Source of the DNA: Marinobacter sp. ELB17 | Lineage (GTDB): Bacteria; Pseudomonadota; Gammaproteobacteria; Pseudomonadales; Oleiphilaceae | Length of the DNA stretch: 64,000 nucleotides | Direction: 5' to 3' | Assembly: GCF_000169375.1 (NCBI RefSeq) | Contig: NZ_AAXY01000002.1 | Span: 1 to 64,000, forward strand | Part shown: one piece after another, positions 26,730 through 35,619 of the stretch | Numbering within the stretch: position 1 is the first letter of the stretch | Layout of the letters: every line of letters begins with the position of its first letter | Position numbers and translations under genes: made by a program | Notes under the pieces: model-generated | Database searches by the model: none | The model's input: the letters and a program-made list of their open reading frames with translations, nothing else | Told to the model about the DNA's origin: nothing

Positions 26730-27510
26730 ATGGCATTTCGATTTCGTAGAACGGTTTCTATCTTTCCCGGGGTCCGCATCAATCTTGGCAAGCGCGGTGT
26801 CAGTGTTTCTGCCGGTGTGCGTGGTGCTAACGTCACTTTGGGGCGGAACGGGCTTTATGGCAATGTGGGTATTCCCGGTTCTGGGATGTCTTATCGCAAA
26901 AGGCTTCTTAAGCTCAATAAAACCGGTAGCGAAGGCCGAAGTACCCGCTCAGCAGCGCCATCGCTCGCCGTCCCAGCCATGGCGGAAGAGGTTGCACAAA
27001 TACAGCTGAATACAAAAACCGGCGATATTGCCATTCTGGATGCCGATGGCCATCATCTCGGCGATGAAGCCCTGGAGATTGCAAAAACACACGCCCGGCA
27101 ACATCTGGAAGACACACTGCAACAGCAGGTGGATAGCCATAACCGGATGATGGCAAGAATCATCAGCATTCACTGGGATACTCCGGCGCCTGACCATTTC
27201 CCCACGCTGGTGGCCAAGCCTTTTGACGCACCCAAGCCGGAAGCGCCGGCGTTACGGACACTGGATTGGCTAGCCTACCTTTGCTTTGCCCTGCCCTGCC
27301 CGGCGCAGAGCCTTTGCAGATTCCAATGAACGCAAGCGTCAGCGATATCAAAACCAGCATGAGCAGTGGACGCAAGAAAAGCTGGCGTTCGAGCAACGTG
27401 ACGTTGCCCGAGCTACTCTTTACCAAAGCGCCCGATCGGGTAACATCGCCGCTATGGAGTCGGCGCCGGCTTTTACTGTGTTCAAGCGAATGGCAAAGGC
27501 GCCGCCTTGA
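26730..27510 (+). pseudogene. DUF4236 protein gene with a frameshift
   Basis: The first frame begins MAFRFRRTVSIFPGVRINLG with GVSVSAGVRGANVTLGRNG and NVGIPGSGMSYR, the clear DUF4236 N-terminal domain. It then runs into an unlikely Cys/Pro-rich tail and stops at 27329. The +1 frame continues plausibly from about 27286 (RRRAFADSNERKRQRYQNQHEQW) to a TGA at 27510. The switch falls in a run of short repeats (TTTGC, CCCTG) at 27281-27300, which suggests replication slippage. The gene starts 8 bp after the nucleotidase gene. The function of DUF4236 is not known. Confidence 0.7.
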
Positions 27511-28033
27511 ACTCCGCATAAAGCTCTGGATGATCTTCCCGGAGCCGCGACAGGTTAGCTTTTGAGCTGTCTGGCAGCATCTTGAGTAGATCCTTCTGCT
27601 CTGCCTCTGTCAGATGTTCACGAAGGAATGGAAACAGCTTCTCACGCTCGACTTTTAAGTAAACGTTATGTGCATCAAGATAGGTTTTGAGGTCCTCGAT
27701 AAAGCGCTCCATAGGCACCACGTGATCCATCAGGATCATATCGAGCGTCTCGGAAAGCAGGTTCAGGCGCTTACGCAAGGCCTGGTAATCATCGCCCATT
27801 CGATGACTTAACGCCTCGGCTTCGGGCTCTTTAGCCAGCAGGTGTTCGCTGTACAGACGCTCCAAAGGCATAATGAAGCCGTCCATGTATTCTAGGATGT
27901 AGTCCACAACCTCACGTATCAAATGGAAGTCTGGACGCTCGCCCTGCTCCAAGTGCTTGTGCCTGCGCAAGAGTACGTGAAGCAACCGAGCCATGTTGGC
28001 GTGATCACGACGCAATTGGTTAAGACTGGCCAT
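27482..28033 (-). CDS. Hemerythrin HHE-domain protein
   Basis: This 183-residue helical protein has histidines and acidic residues spaced as in hemerythrin-like domains: LRRDHANM (about 8-14), RERLYSEH-type helix ERLYSEHLL, MDHVVPMERF (about 103) and EREKLFPFLREHL (about 134-146). Such proteins bind a diiron centre and sense or carry oxygen, NO or iron. Its 3' end overlaps the decayed tail of the convergent DUF4236 gene. Upstream it is followed by an IS remnant. The start is ATG with AGGAGA just upstream. Confidence 0.75.
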   Translation of the reverse strand: MASLNQLRRDHANMARLLHVLLRRHKHLEQGERPDFHLIREVVDYILEYMDGFIMPLERLYSEHLLAKEPEAEALSHRMGDDYQALRKRLNLLSETLDMILMDHVVPMERFIEDLKTYLDAHNVYLKVEREKLFPFLREHLTEAEQKDLLKMLPDSSKANLSRLREDHPELYAEFKAAPLPFA

Positions 28034-28103
28034 GATAAAGTCTCCTCTTCTGGTGCGTAGCGGCTATCCCCCTTTATTAGCGGGTAAGATTCAAAAATAG
28101 ACA

Positions 28104-28220
28104 TCAGGCCACCGTGGCCAGTTCCTGTTCAGGAGTGTTTTTTTCGCAATCCATATTGGATTGTCCATTATTGTAATACCAGAGCCAGCGGGCGGCGTAA
28201 ATCTGAACTTCTTCTTTGCG
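28104..28220 (-). pseudogene. C-terminal remnant of an IS3-family transposase OrfB
   Basis: The last about 35 codons before the stop at 28104 read EVQIYAARWLWYYNNGQSN, then CEKNTPEQELATVA. This closely follows the conserved IS3 OrfB tail (RWLWxYNNxRPNM...GITPxxKLxxA), with several changes in key positions. The preceding sequence is not transposase-like. It is therefore an old fragment. The rest of 28034-28453 holds no recognisable gene. Confidence 0.6.
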
Positions 28221-28453
28221 CCTGAATAAATTGCTTGTTTGGCGACTATTTTTGAAATCAACCGGTAATAAAAAGCTGAATTTACAAGAAAACTTGAATC
28301 CAGGCCTTAAACAGCCGCTAAGCCACATCAAGTCGACTGCAGGTGGCGTATATCTTCCCCGATACTTCTGGATTGGCATGATCTGAGGTACGCGGAGCTG
28401 GCTTGAGCCATGGTCCAAATCCAGAGCCAAAACAAAAAAAGGGAACGTACAAG

Positions 28454-29341
28454 ATGACGCTTGGTGCAAACTTCAGAAGCATAAAGGTTCTGACCGACGA
28501 TATCGAAATCAATGTAGCTCATGGTGGCTCGGGACCACCTTTGCTACTGCTGCATGGCTACCCGGAAACCCATGTCATGTGGCATGCAGTGGCGCCAGCC
28601 CTGGCTCGTCACTTTCACGTAGTCTGTCCGGATCTGCGTGGTTACGGCGACAGTGATAAACCCAAGGGGGGCCCGGACCATTCTGCCTACTCCAAACGTG
28701 CCATGGCCCAGGACATGGTCGAGGTCATGGCGTCACTGGGACATCAAACATTTATGGTTGCCGGACATGACCGGGGCGCCAGGATTACCCACCGCATGGC
28801 ACTGGACCACCCTGATCGAGTGCTAAAGGCCTGTATAATGGACATCGCACCGACTCTCCATATGTTCCGCAACACGGACCAGAATTTTGCCACCGGCTAT
28901 TATCACTGGTTTTTCCTGATTCAGCCGAATGGCCTGCCCGAACACCTGATCGGCGCCGATCCGGGTTATTATCTGACTGAGAAACTGAAACACTGGAGCG
29001 CACCGGGAGCCGTATTTTCTGACGAGGCGGTGGCCGAATACGTCCGTTGCTTTAGCAAACCCGAAGCCATCCATGCCTCCTGTGAAGACTATCGCGCCGC
29101 TGCCACGATCGACCTGAAACACGACGAGAACGACCTCGAGCGGAAAATACAATGTCCTCTGCTGGTACTGTGGGGCTCCAGGGGCTTTGTAAACCGGACT
29201 TACGACGTGCTGGATGTCTGGCGCGAAAGAGGCACTCAGGTGCAGGGAAAAGCCTTGGACTGCGGGCATTTTTTGCCGGAAGAGGTTCCGGAAGCCGTTA
29301 TCGCCGAGTTGCTGGCATTTTTTAACCCTGTTCACGAGTAA
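28454..29341 (+). CDS. Fluoroacetate dehalogenase-like alpha/beta hydrolase
   Basis: The protein is 295 residues from the ATG at 28454, preceded by AGGGAA; a longer start adds 17 unlikely residues. The alpha/beta hydrolase core has HGYPETHVMWH (oxyanion side), GHDRGAR with nucleophile Asp106, Asp130 (MDIAPT) and His272 (CGHFLPEE). Arg107 and Arg110 (carboxylate binding), His151-Trp152 (YYHWFF) and Tyr213 correspond to the halide and substrate residues of fluoroacetate dehalogenases. A 2-haloacid dehalogenase activity is therefore well supported, though the natural substrate is unknown. It lies 5 bp before the PLD-family gene. Confidence 0.8.
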   Translation: MTLGANFRSIKVLTDDIEINVAHGGSGPPLLLLHGYPETHVMWHAVAPALARHFHVVCPDLRGYGDSDKPKGGPDHSAYSKRAMAQDMVEVMASLGHQTFMVAGHDRGARITHRMALDHPDRVLKACIMDIAPTLHMFRNTDQNFATGYYHWFFLIQPNGLPEHLIGADPGYYLTEKLKHWSAPGAVFSDEAVAEYVRCFSKPEAIHASCEDYRAAATIDLKHDENDLERKIQCPLLVLWGSRGFVNRTYDVLDVWRERGTQVQGKALDCGHFLPEEVPEAVIAELLAFFNPVHE

Positions 29342-29346
29342 CATCC

Positions 29347-30771
29347 TTGAAAATATTACTGCTGTTCCTTGTCTTCCTGACCGTCGGTGTCGGTGTATAC
29401 CATGTGTTTAAACCATTGCCCCAAGATCTGAGTTACAAAGGCCCGGAGCGCCCTCTCCTTGATGCCCGGTTGCTTACCGATCTGACCTATCGGGACGCCA
29501 GCGACAGTGTACAGCTAGAACACACCATCTTTGATGAGATCTTCCGGCTGATCGGCCAGGCCGAAAAGCTGATCGTATTGGACATGTTCCTGTTCAACGA
29601 TAGCCGGCCCGACGACAGTTACCGGCCACTGTCGGAGCAATTGACCAGCGCTCTGATAACCCGCAGCCAGCAGGTGGAGGATATCCGCATTGTCGTTATC
29701 ACCGATCCGCTGAATACCTTTTACGGAGGCCGCAAGTCGCCCTATTTCGAGCGTCTGAAGGACGCTGGTATCCCGGTGACAGAGACCGCCCTCGACCAGC
29801 TCAGAGATTCCAACCCAATATGGTCAGCGGGCTGGCGCCTTTGTTGCCAGTGGCTGGGAAACTCGGATACCTCTGGCTGGCTGCCAAATCTGCTGGATGA
29901 TGGCGAAGTCACCTTGCGCAGCTACCTGGCGTTGCCGAATTTCAAGGCCAACCACCGCAAGGTTCTGATCGTGGATGAAGGCAACCGTTTCCGAGGCCTG
30001 ATTACCTCCGCCAACCCTCACGATGGCAGCAGTAAGCACAGCAATATGGCCTTGAGCTTTGCTGGCCCCGCGGTGAACGATTTACTCGCCAGCGAGCAGG
30101 CCGTGCTGGCACTTTCCGATGCCAGGCTGAACTTGGCCCCGGACGTTTCGCCCAACACCTTCGGCGGCCAGGATGAGAGCGCTGTCGGCAGCGTGGTTAC
30201 GGAACAAAAAATTTTCGAATCAGCGCTGGCAATGATTAATTCAGCGCGCCAAGACTCGAAGTTGGACCTGGCCATGTTTTACCTCTCCCACCGTGAACTG
30301 GTGACAGCGTTTATCGATGCTCACAACCGGGGCGTCGAGGTTCGGGCTTTGCTGGACCCGAACAAGGAAGCTTTCGGCCATGAAAAAAGTGGCATTCCCA
30401 ATCGCCAGGTCGCGATGGAATTAACTCGGGCCGGCATACCCGTCCGCTGGTGTAATACCCATGGTGAGCAGTGCCATAGCAAGATGCTGATTCGTCGCGA
30501 CACCAATGATCAGGGGCAGCTACTGATGGGCTCGGCAAACTTCACTCGTCGCAACCTGAATGACCTGAATCTTGAGACTGACATCCTCATTCGGGGCTTG
30601 ACTAAAACCCCGTTGATAGAGCAGGCCCAGGCCTTCTTTGACCGCCAATGGCAAGCCGGGCCAGACACAACACCCATACTCAGCCTGCCTTACGAAGCCT
30701 ATGCCGACCACTCACAAATTAGGTACTGGCGTTACCGGTTGATGGAGGCAACCGGGTTATCGACATTCTGA
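29347..30771 (+). CDS. Membrane-anchored phospholipase D-family protein (cardiolipin synthase-like)
   Basis: This 474-residue protein starts with TTG and has an N-terminal hydrophobic segment (ILLLFLVFLTVGVGVYHV), probably a membrane anchor facing the periplasm. It has two PLD halves. The first HKD motif is NHRKVLIVD (His203, Lys205, Asp210). The second, CHSKMLIRRD, has His377 and Lys379, but the residue seven after His is Arg, with Asp one place later. GSANFT follows. The pair suggests phosphatidyl transfer or hydrolysis. The altered second motif may reduce or change activity. The gene lies 5 bp after the dehalogenase gene and is probably co-transcribed. Confidence 0.72.
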   Translation: MKILLLFLVFLTVGVGVYHVFKPLPQDLSYKGPERPLLDARLLTDLTYRDASDSVQLEHTIFDEIFRLIGQAEKLIVLDMFLFNDSRPDDSYRPLSEQLTSALITRSQQVEDIRIVVITDPLNTFYGGRKSPYFERLKDAGIPVTETALDQLRDSNPIWSAGWRLCCQWLGNSDTSGWLPNLLDDGEVTLRSYLALPNFKANHRKVLIVDEGNRFRGLITSANPHDGSSKHSNMALSFAGPAVNDLLASEQAVLALSDARLNLAPDVSPNTFGGQDESAVGSVVTEQKIFESALAMINSARQDSKLDLAMFYLSHRELVTAFIDAHNRGVEVRALLDPNKEAFGHEKSGIPNRQVAMELTRAGIPVRWCNTHGEQCHSKMLIRRDTNDQGQLLMGSANFTRRNLNDLNLETDILIRGLTKTPLIEQAQAFFDRQWQAGPDTTPILSLPYEAYADHSQIRYWRYRLMEATGLSTF

Positions 30772-30887
30772 GGCATCATCTCTTAACGGATGGTAACCCT
30801 CTTTTGTCGCCCGCCCATTGAAAACCTTTCCGTCGAGGGGCACCGTATCTACCAGAGCAGTTCGACTATCAAAGATCCGGAGGTCCT

Positions 30888-31139
30888 ATGTACCTGTCAG
30901 CACAGATCAGCTACTACCCTTTGACGGACGACTACAAAGCGCCCATTAAAGACATCGTCAAACGCCTTGAGCTCAGTGAGCTGGAAGTGTATTCCAACCG
31001 GATGAGCACCCAGATCTTCGGTGAATTTGAAGACGTCATGGGCGTTTTTTCAGAGATCATGAAATGGTCATTCGACACCTACGGAAAAGCCGTTTTTGTC
31101 GTGAACTTTATAGAAGGAGACCGTCGGCCACGGTCATAG
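30888..31139 (+). CDS. YkoF/thiamine-binding-like small protein
   Basis: This 83-residue protein (MYLSAQISYYPLTDDYKAPI, then LELSELEVYSNRMSTQIFGEFEDVM) resembles one ferredoxin-like YKOF/DUF77 repeat. Such proteins bind thiamine or its pyrimidine precursor. GGAGG is placed 7 bases before the ATG. It has no thiamine operon around it, though a TenA-like gene is in the window. Confidence 0.6.
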   Translation: MYLSAQISYYPLTDDYKAPIKDIVKRLELSELEVYSNRMSTQIFGEFEDVMGVFSEIMKWSFDTYGKAVFVVNFIEGDRRPRS

Positions 31140-31165
31140 CAGAGCAACAGGCCAGATCACGGGAC

Positions 31166-31345
31166 CTACCGGGCTTGTTGCTGGAAAAGCGCCACATCTT
31201 TGGCCGGTATTTCGAGATTCAAACCCAGATTTTGCGCCAACCAGGCCATGGTGCGCTCCCGATAGAACACCACATGGGTCGGGTCACGCCGATAAGACCC
31301 ACAATGGACAGGCACAACAGAAGGAAGGATATAGGGACAAGCATC
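31166..31345 (-). pseudogene. C-terminal fragment of a SAM-dependent methyltransferase
   Basis: On the minus strand a frame ends VHCGSYRRDPTHVVFYRERTM, WLAQNLGLNLEIPAKDVALF. The DPTHVxFY...W pattern is typical of the end of class I methyltransferases. Upstream the frame loses any resemblance, so only about 55 codons remain. This fills most of the 300-bp gap between the YkoF-like and DUF6880 genes. Confidence 0.4.
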
Positions 31346-31439
31346 TCCAAACAGTTCATCTGGGTGTCTGGGTTGCTCATGGTACTGCACTTTTCCTTGG
31401 TGTTTATCGGAATGACTGTGATTTGAGCGTTGCAAGCGA

Positions 31440-32590
31440 TCAGAGTTGTTCAGGCTTGGTTGGGTAATCTGCTTCTTTCCAGAACGACCATTTGCGCCCG
31501 TGTTTCGACTGCAAGTGGCGGATGTATGACTGGGCATTACTCAGCCCGTGGTAATCATTGATTTCGTTATCAAGCGCCAGTAGCCGGTGGAAGTAACGAA
31601 CCCCGTGATGGTAGGCCCGGCTGAAGCCCCGGTCCAGCAGATCGCTGAGCAAGGCCCGGTAACACACAACCATGGCCAGGCCATTGCCGTTGGCTTCGAA
31701 GGTGCGAAGCCAGGTTTGAAGGGCGGTGTAATGGTAGAATCTGAGCTCGTTATGGTAATGAACCAGTAGCTGAGCGGCCTTGTCGAGGCTGTTTACCGTG
31801 ATCAGCATCGTCACCCGGTCGTACACATCGTCAGGCGGTTCCGCCATTTCTTCCACCTTCTGGCGCAGTTGCCGCCGCTCCTGCTCGCTGGCTAGCAGCC
31901 AGCTGGCTTCCAGGCTGTAAAGGTCTGGCCGCTGATGGAATGCGTCCAGTAACTCCCGCTTGAGTTGATCGGTCTGGCCTTTTTGCTGTAACCACAGGTT
32001 ACGCAGGGAACGGTGCCGACGAGGATCATTGTGCCACTGGGGTTGTTCCAGCCAGTGTTCGGCCCGATCCAGTTCGCCGATCGTCAATGCGAAACGAATG
32101 AGGGAATCCAGCTGCAATGGGTTGGGCTCAGGGCTTCGAAGTAACATGCTCGTTTCATACAGATGTATATCAGACAAGGCCTCCGCCACGGACTGAAGGC
32201 CCTGGAGCGCCGTTGCGCCGCTGTGGTTATGGCGCGATGTGTTGCTAGCTTCCACGGCTTGCCTTGCTTCGTTTTCAAACCGCCATGCCAGTTGCTGAAA
32301 CTCCTGGTCCGTTAGCAGGGTGTTACTCGCGGCGATGATGTCGTCAAACACACCGTATTCATTGTTATGAAAGTAATGCAGAACCTTCTCAACCCACGAC
32401 TCCGCCTCCGAATTCGCAGCACGGACATCCTCCGCAAGCAAAAGCCACTGTTTAACGGCTTCCTGAAACACGCCTCCAAGGCTGCCGTCGGAATCATCCA
32501 CTCGCTCAAAGAGCGTATCCGGCAACGTCAAAAACATCTCGGTCAGTTCTAGGGCAGCCGCAGGGTCGTCCGTTGATTTGTTGGTCTATG
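31440..32590 (-). pseudogene. DUF6880-like protein, 5' end lost at a deletion junction
   Basis: The frame to the stop at 31440 gives about 380 residues of a helical-repeat protein of the DUF6880 type: DDPAAALELTEMF and LFERVDDSDGS at the start, repeated LxxAxxL helices and a C-terminal RYFHRLLALDNEI. An ATG at 32537 opens a 365-codon ORF, but the family resemblance continues upstream of it, through TNKSTDDPAAALEL, before a TAG. The real N-terminus is missing. Just upstream in a different frame is the end of an AlbA_2 gene, so a deletion has joined the two genes. Confidence 0.55.
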
Positions 32591-32715
32591 GGGCCGGTGT
32601 AATCCTGTGCGTCGAGCTGGTCTTCCGCGTCCCGCGCGGTGCCGCTATAAAACACGCATTGGACATAGGCATTGTTCAACCACTGGGTGGGATCAGGCGT
32701 AAGCAGCAGTACGCC
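32571..32715 (-). pseudogene. AlbA_2-domain gene, distal part (split by IS21)
   Basis: In this frame the sequence reads GVLLLTPDPTQWLNNAYVQC, then YSGTARDAEDQLDAQDYTGPIDQQI, a standard segment of AlbA_2 (RecG-like DNA-binding) proteins. It joins the proximal part at 35130 exactly in frame when the IS21 element and one copy of its target repeat are removed. After IDQQI the resemblance ends and the frame enters DUF6880-gene sequence. Confidence 0.75.
32710..32715. repeat. IS21 target-site duplication, left copy
   Basis: TACGCC directly precedes the left end of the IS21 element and is repeated at 35130-35135 directly after its right end. Confidence 0.8.
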
Positions 32716-32809
32716 TGTTCGGCGACAATTAGGATGACCGGTTAACGACAATTATCTTGGCCGGTTGGGTGTAACAATCGGTACTTTGTTTTCCACTGTG
32801 GAGCACAAG

Positions 32810-34318
32810 GTGCCTGGTCAACACATAACCAACCGACAAGAGGAGCTGTACATGCAGCACCGACAAAATGGCGCAAGCCAAGAAGTAGCTGCCGCCAAGG
32901 CAGGCGTTTCTGTCCGATCTGGGCGACGCATCGAGACATCAGCACAAAAACCCTGCCTTGACACCGAGCGGCAATGGCGTACCCGAGAAGATCCACTGGA
33001 AGCGGTTTGGGAAACAGAGTTGCTCCATCTGTTAGAAAATGAGCCTAAGCTGACCGGTACAACTCTGCTTGATTATCTGCAAGAGCATTACCCTGAGCAC
33101 TACGATCAGACCATTCTGCGCACCCTGCAACGCCGTGTGAAGCTCTGGCGGGCGCTACACGGGCCGGAACGCGAGGTCATTTTTCGCCAGCAGGCGGTTG
33201 TGGCGCAACAGGGGTTTTCTGATTTTACCCACCCCGACAACCCGGTTACGATTCAATCCAAGACCTTTCCACACCTGCTCTATCAATTTCGATTGGCCTA
33301 CAGCGGTTGGCGCTCGGTTACCGTCGTTCAAGGTGGTGAGAGTTATGCGGCTCTGGCGGCGGGCTTGCAGCGAGCCTTACAACAGGTGGGTGGCAGTCCC
33401 ATTGAGCACCGCACCGACAGCTTAAGCGCGGCACGCAATAACCGTCAAAACGTGTGGACTGAGGCTTATAGCGAGCTGTGCCAGCATTACCGCATGACAC
33501 CCACTCGCAATAATCTGGGGCAGTCCCATGAAAACGGCGTGGTGGAGTGCGCCAATGGCTCGCTCAAGAAACGCTTGGCACAACAGTTGTTATTGCGCGG
33601 TCACAGTGACTTCGACGGTGTTGCGCACTATCAGGCTTTTATTGATCGCGTTGTCGACAAGCTCAATCAGCGCAACCGATCGCGCGCGCTTGAAGAGCAG
33701 GCGGCCTTGCAGCCTCTGCCGGAGTTTACGGCGGCCGAGTATCAGACCCTCCACCTTAAGGTGACGCGCAGCTCAACGATCGAAGTCCGGCGCGTTGTTT
33801 ACACCGTGCCATCGCGGCTGATTGGAGAGTCGGTACAAATCCGGTTGCACCACGACAAGCTGGTGCTGTTCGTCGGACAGCAGCCGGCACTGACATTACC
33901 GCGCATTTACCCCAAACCTGGCGAGAATCGCGCCCGCAGCGTCAATTACCGGCACGTTATCCGCTCGCTGGCCTCGAAGCCGCAGGCCTTCCGTTACTCT
34001 CAGTTGCGTGATGACTTACTCCCGGACGACAACTACCGTCAACTCTGGCAGCTTGCGGATACGCACCTTGAAGCCCGAGAAGCCTGCAAATGGATCGTGA
34101 CAACATTGCGACTGGCCTTCGAGTACGATGATGAACAGTCGCTGGGGGAGGATCTGCTGATTGAGGCCCAAGCAGGCCGGTTCGCGTCCATTACCGAGAT
34201 TCAGTCACGCTACCTTCGCGGCAACCCAGACCTCAAGTGCTCTGCATCAAGCCAACACACCTTAGTGAGCTACGACGAGCTACTGTCCTCGATCAACAGT
34301 CAGGAGGCACAGATATGA
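32810..34318 (+). CDS. istA: IS21-family transposase IstA
   Basis: The protein is 502 residues from the GTG at 32810, which has GGAG 7 bases upstream and gives the usual IstA N-terminus (VPGQHITNRQEELYMQHRQN). It contains an N-terminal helix-turn-helix, the rve core with FSDFTH (first Asp), HRTDSLSAA (second Asp) and SHENGVVECANG (Glu), and a C-terminal IstA domain with RRVVYTVPSRLIG. It cuts and joins DNA at the element ends. Its stop overlaps the istB start (ATGA). Confidence 0.92.
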   Translation: MPGQHITNRQEELYMQHRQNGASQEVAAAKAGVSVRSGRRIETSAQKPCLDTERQWRTREDPLEAVWETELLHLLENEPKLTGTTLLDYLQEHYPEHYDQTILRTLQRRVKLWRALHGPEREVIFRQQAVVAQQGFSDFTHPDNPVTIQSKTFPHLLYQFRLAYSGWRSVTVVQGGESYAALAAGLQRALQQVGGSPIEHRTDSLSAARNNRQNVWTEAYSELCQHYRMTPTRNNLGQSHENGVVECANGSLKKRLAQQLLLRGHSDFDGVAHYQAFIDRVVDKLNQRNRSRALEEQAALQPLPEFTAAEYQTLHLKVTRSSTIEVRRVVYTVPSRLIGESVQIRLHHDKLVLFVGQQPALTLPRIYPKPGENRARSVNYRHVIRSLASKPQAFRYSQLRDDLLPDDNYRQLWQLADTHLEAREACKWIVTTLRLAFEYDDEQSLGEDLLIEAQAGRFASITEIQSRYLRGNPDLKCSASSQHTLVSYDELLSSINSQEAQI

Positions 34319-35070
34319 CAGGCTCTGTCGCTTTACTGTTAAAAGAACTCCGTCTGCCGGCCTTCCACCGTCATTACCAATCGCTCTGGGAAACCGCCAT
34401 TGAGAAGAACTGGTCACACACCGATTACCTAGCGGCATTGTGTGAGTACGAGCTCTCAGACCGCTACCAGCGCCGGACCCAGAAGTGGGTACGCGAGGCA
34501 AAACTTGCCGCCAACAAGACCTTCTCAGCGCTTGATCAAAGCGCGTTCAGCCGCCCCTGCAACACCGCACTGGCAAGGCTGCAACAAGACAGTGACTGGG
34601 CACACCATGCCGACAATGTGCTGTTGATTGGCCCCAGCGGCACTGGCAAAACCCATATCGCTAATGCACTGGGTCATCAACTCACCGAACAGGGGGTACG
34701 CTGCAAACTGTTCCCTGCCATAGCGCTGGTTCAGCACTTACAACAGGCCAAGCGCGATCTCGACTTGATGACAGCCATGACACGGCTGGATAAATACAGG
34801 GTCGTCATCATCGATGACATCGGTTATGTAAAAAAGACGGATGCAGAAACCCAGGTACTGTTCGAGTTCATCGCCCATCGCTATGAGAGTGGCAGTCTAA
34901 TCGTCACAGCCAACCAACCATTTAGTGAGTGGGATCAAATCTTCCCAGACAGCATGATGACTGTAGCGGCCATAGACCGGCTGATACACCACGCAACTAT
35001 TATCGAATTAGAGGGGGAAAGTTACCGAAGACAGCAGCATCTCAAGCAGGCTGCAAAGAGTAAGAAGTAA
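34315..35070 (+). CDS. istB: IS21-family helper ATPase IstB
   Basis: The protein is 251 residues from the ATG at 34315, which has AGGAGG upstream and overlaps the istA stop. It is a DnaC/DnaA-like AAA+ protein with Walker A GPSGTGKT (106-113), Walker B VVIIDDIGYV and sensor region LIVTANQPFSEW. It promotes strand transfer and target choice by IstA. A longer in-frame ORF exists upstream but lies inside istA and has no ribosome site. Confidence 0.92.
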   Translation: MTGSVALLLKELRLPAFHRHYQSLWETAIEKNWSHTDYLAALCEYELSDRYQRRTQKWVREAKLAANKTFSALDQSAFSRPCNTALARLQQDSDWAHHADNVLLIGPSGTGKTHIANALGHQLTEQGVRCKLFPAIALVQHLQQAKRDLDLMTAMTRLDKYRVVIIDDIGYVKKTDAETQVLFEFIAHRYESGSLIVTANQPFSEWDQIFPDSMMTVAAIDRLIHHATIIELEGESYRRQQHLKQAAKSKK

Positions 35071-35129
35071 GACCACCCAACCGGCCATCATAGTTGTCGC
35101 GGACCGGACAGGATAGTTGACGCCGAACA

Positions 35130-35135
35130 TACGCC
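35130..35135. repeat. IS21 target-site duplication, right copy
   Basis: TACGCC directly follows the right IS end and matches 32710-32715. Removing the IS plus one copy restores an open AlbA_2 frame across the junction. Confidence 0.8.
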
Positions 35136-35600
35136 ACAGACCGATAGGCCTTCGTCATAGTCGTCTTTAGCGGTCAAATGCAGCTTGTGAAGCTGCTCTT
35201 TCTCGAGCGTATTCGGTTTCAAAAAACGCTGTTTCAAAGATTTATCAATATCTTCGACTTGGGTCCCCGGCACCAGGGCTTCGTCGAATCGGATCAGCCG
35301 TGCCTGAGAACGCTGTTGAAATAAGCGTGCAAGGACTTCCGGTTTCATTTCCTGCTTGGTGGAGCCGACACGCTGATAGTAACGCCCCGCACTTTGGTGT
35401 ACGGAGATGCTTCTTGACACACCCAACACAAGTCGTCCGCCCTGGCCATTGGCGAAGGCGGCAATTTCATGGGCCATTTTATCCCGGTTTGGATCTTTGG
35501 GCCGTTCACCCTCATAAGTGACGGCTTTGAATTCAATACTGGAGTCTTCGCCCAGGCGAATATGAAACAACAGGTCTTTGACGAGTTTTCCCTGATCCAT
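35130..35600 (-). pseudogene. AlbA_2-domain gene, proximal part (split by IS21)
   Basis: The gene starts at 35600 with MDQGKLVKDLLFHIRLGEDS and has SSIEFKAVTYEG and HEIAAFANGQGGRLVLGV, the AlbA_2/divergent-AAA DNA-binding domain seen in RecG-like and SLFN-like proteins. A helical part follows, ending DDYDEGLSVCGV where the IS21 element interrupts. The ORF now continues a few codons into the IS and stops. It lies 20 bp after the SNF2 pseudogene and was probably in one operon with it. The complete protein cannot be rebuilt because the 3' part is also truncated. Confidence 0.8.
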
Positions 35601-35619
35601 CTTGATGTCTCGTTAAGGC

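Larger units (their letters stand above)
32716..35129 (+). mobile_element. IS21-family insertion sequence, complete
   Basis: The element is 2414 bp, from TGTTCGGCG at 32716 to the matching CGCCGAACA ending at 35129. The inverted ends can be aligned for about 55 bp (32716-32769 against 35075-35129), including a strongly conserved inner block GGCCGGTTGGGTG. Each end contains two related blocks, CGACAATTAGGATGACCGG and CGACAATTATCTTGGCCGG on the left, about 24 bp apart, as expected for multiple transposase binding sites. It carries istA and istB on the plus strand and is flanked by a 6-bp TACGCC duplication. Both genes are intact, so it may still be mobile. Confidence 0.92.

Noticed and set aside
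32506..32751. 81-codon minus-strand open frame as an independent gene
   Set aside because: It starts inside the IS21 end and contains the AlbA_2 distal part followed by out-of-frame DUF6880 sequence; it is a product of insertion and deletion.
32716..32769. Two similar 19-20 bp blocks as a possible CRISPR or iteron array
   Set aside because: They match inverted blocks at the other end of the IS21 element and are its terminal binding sites.
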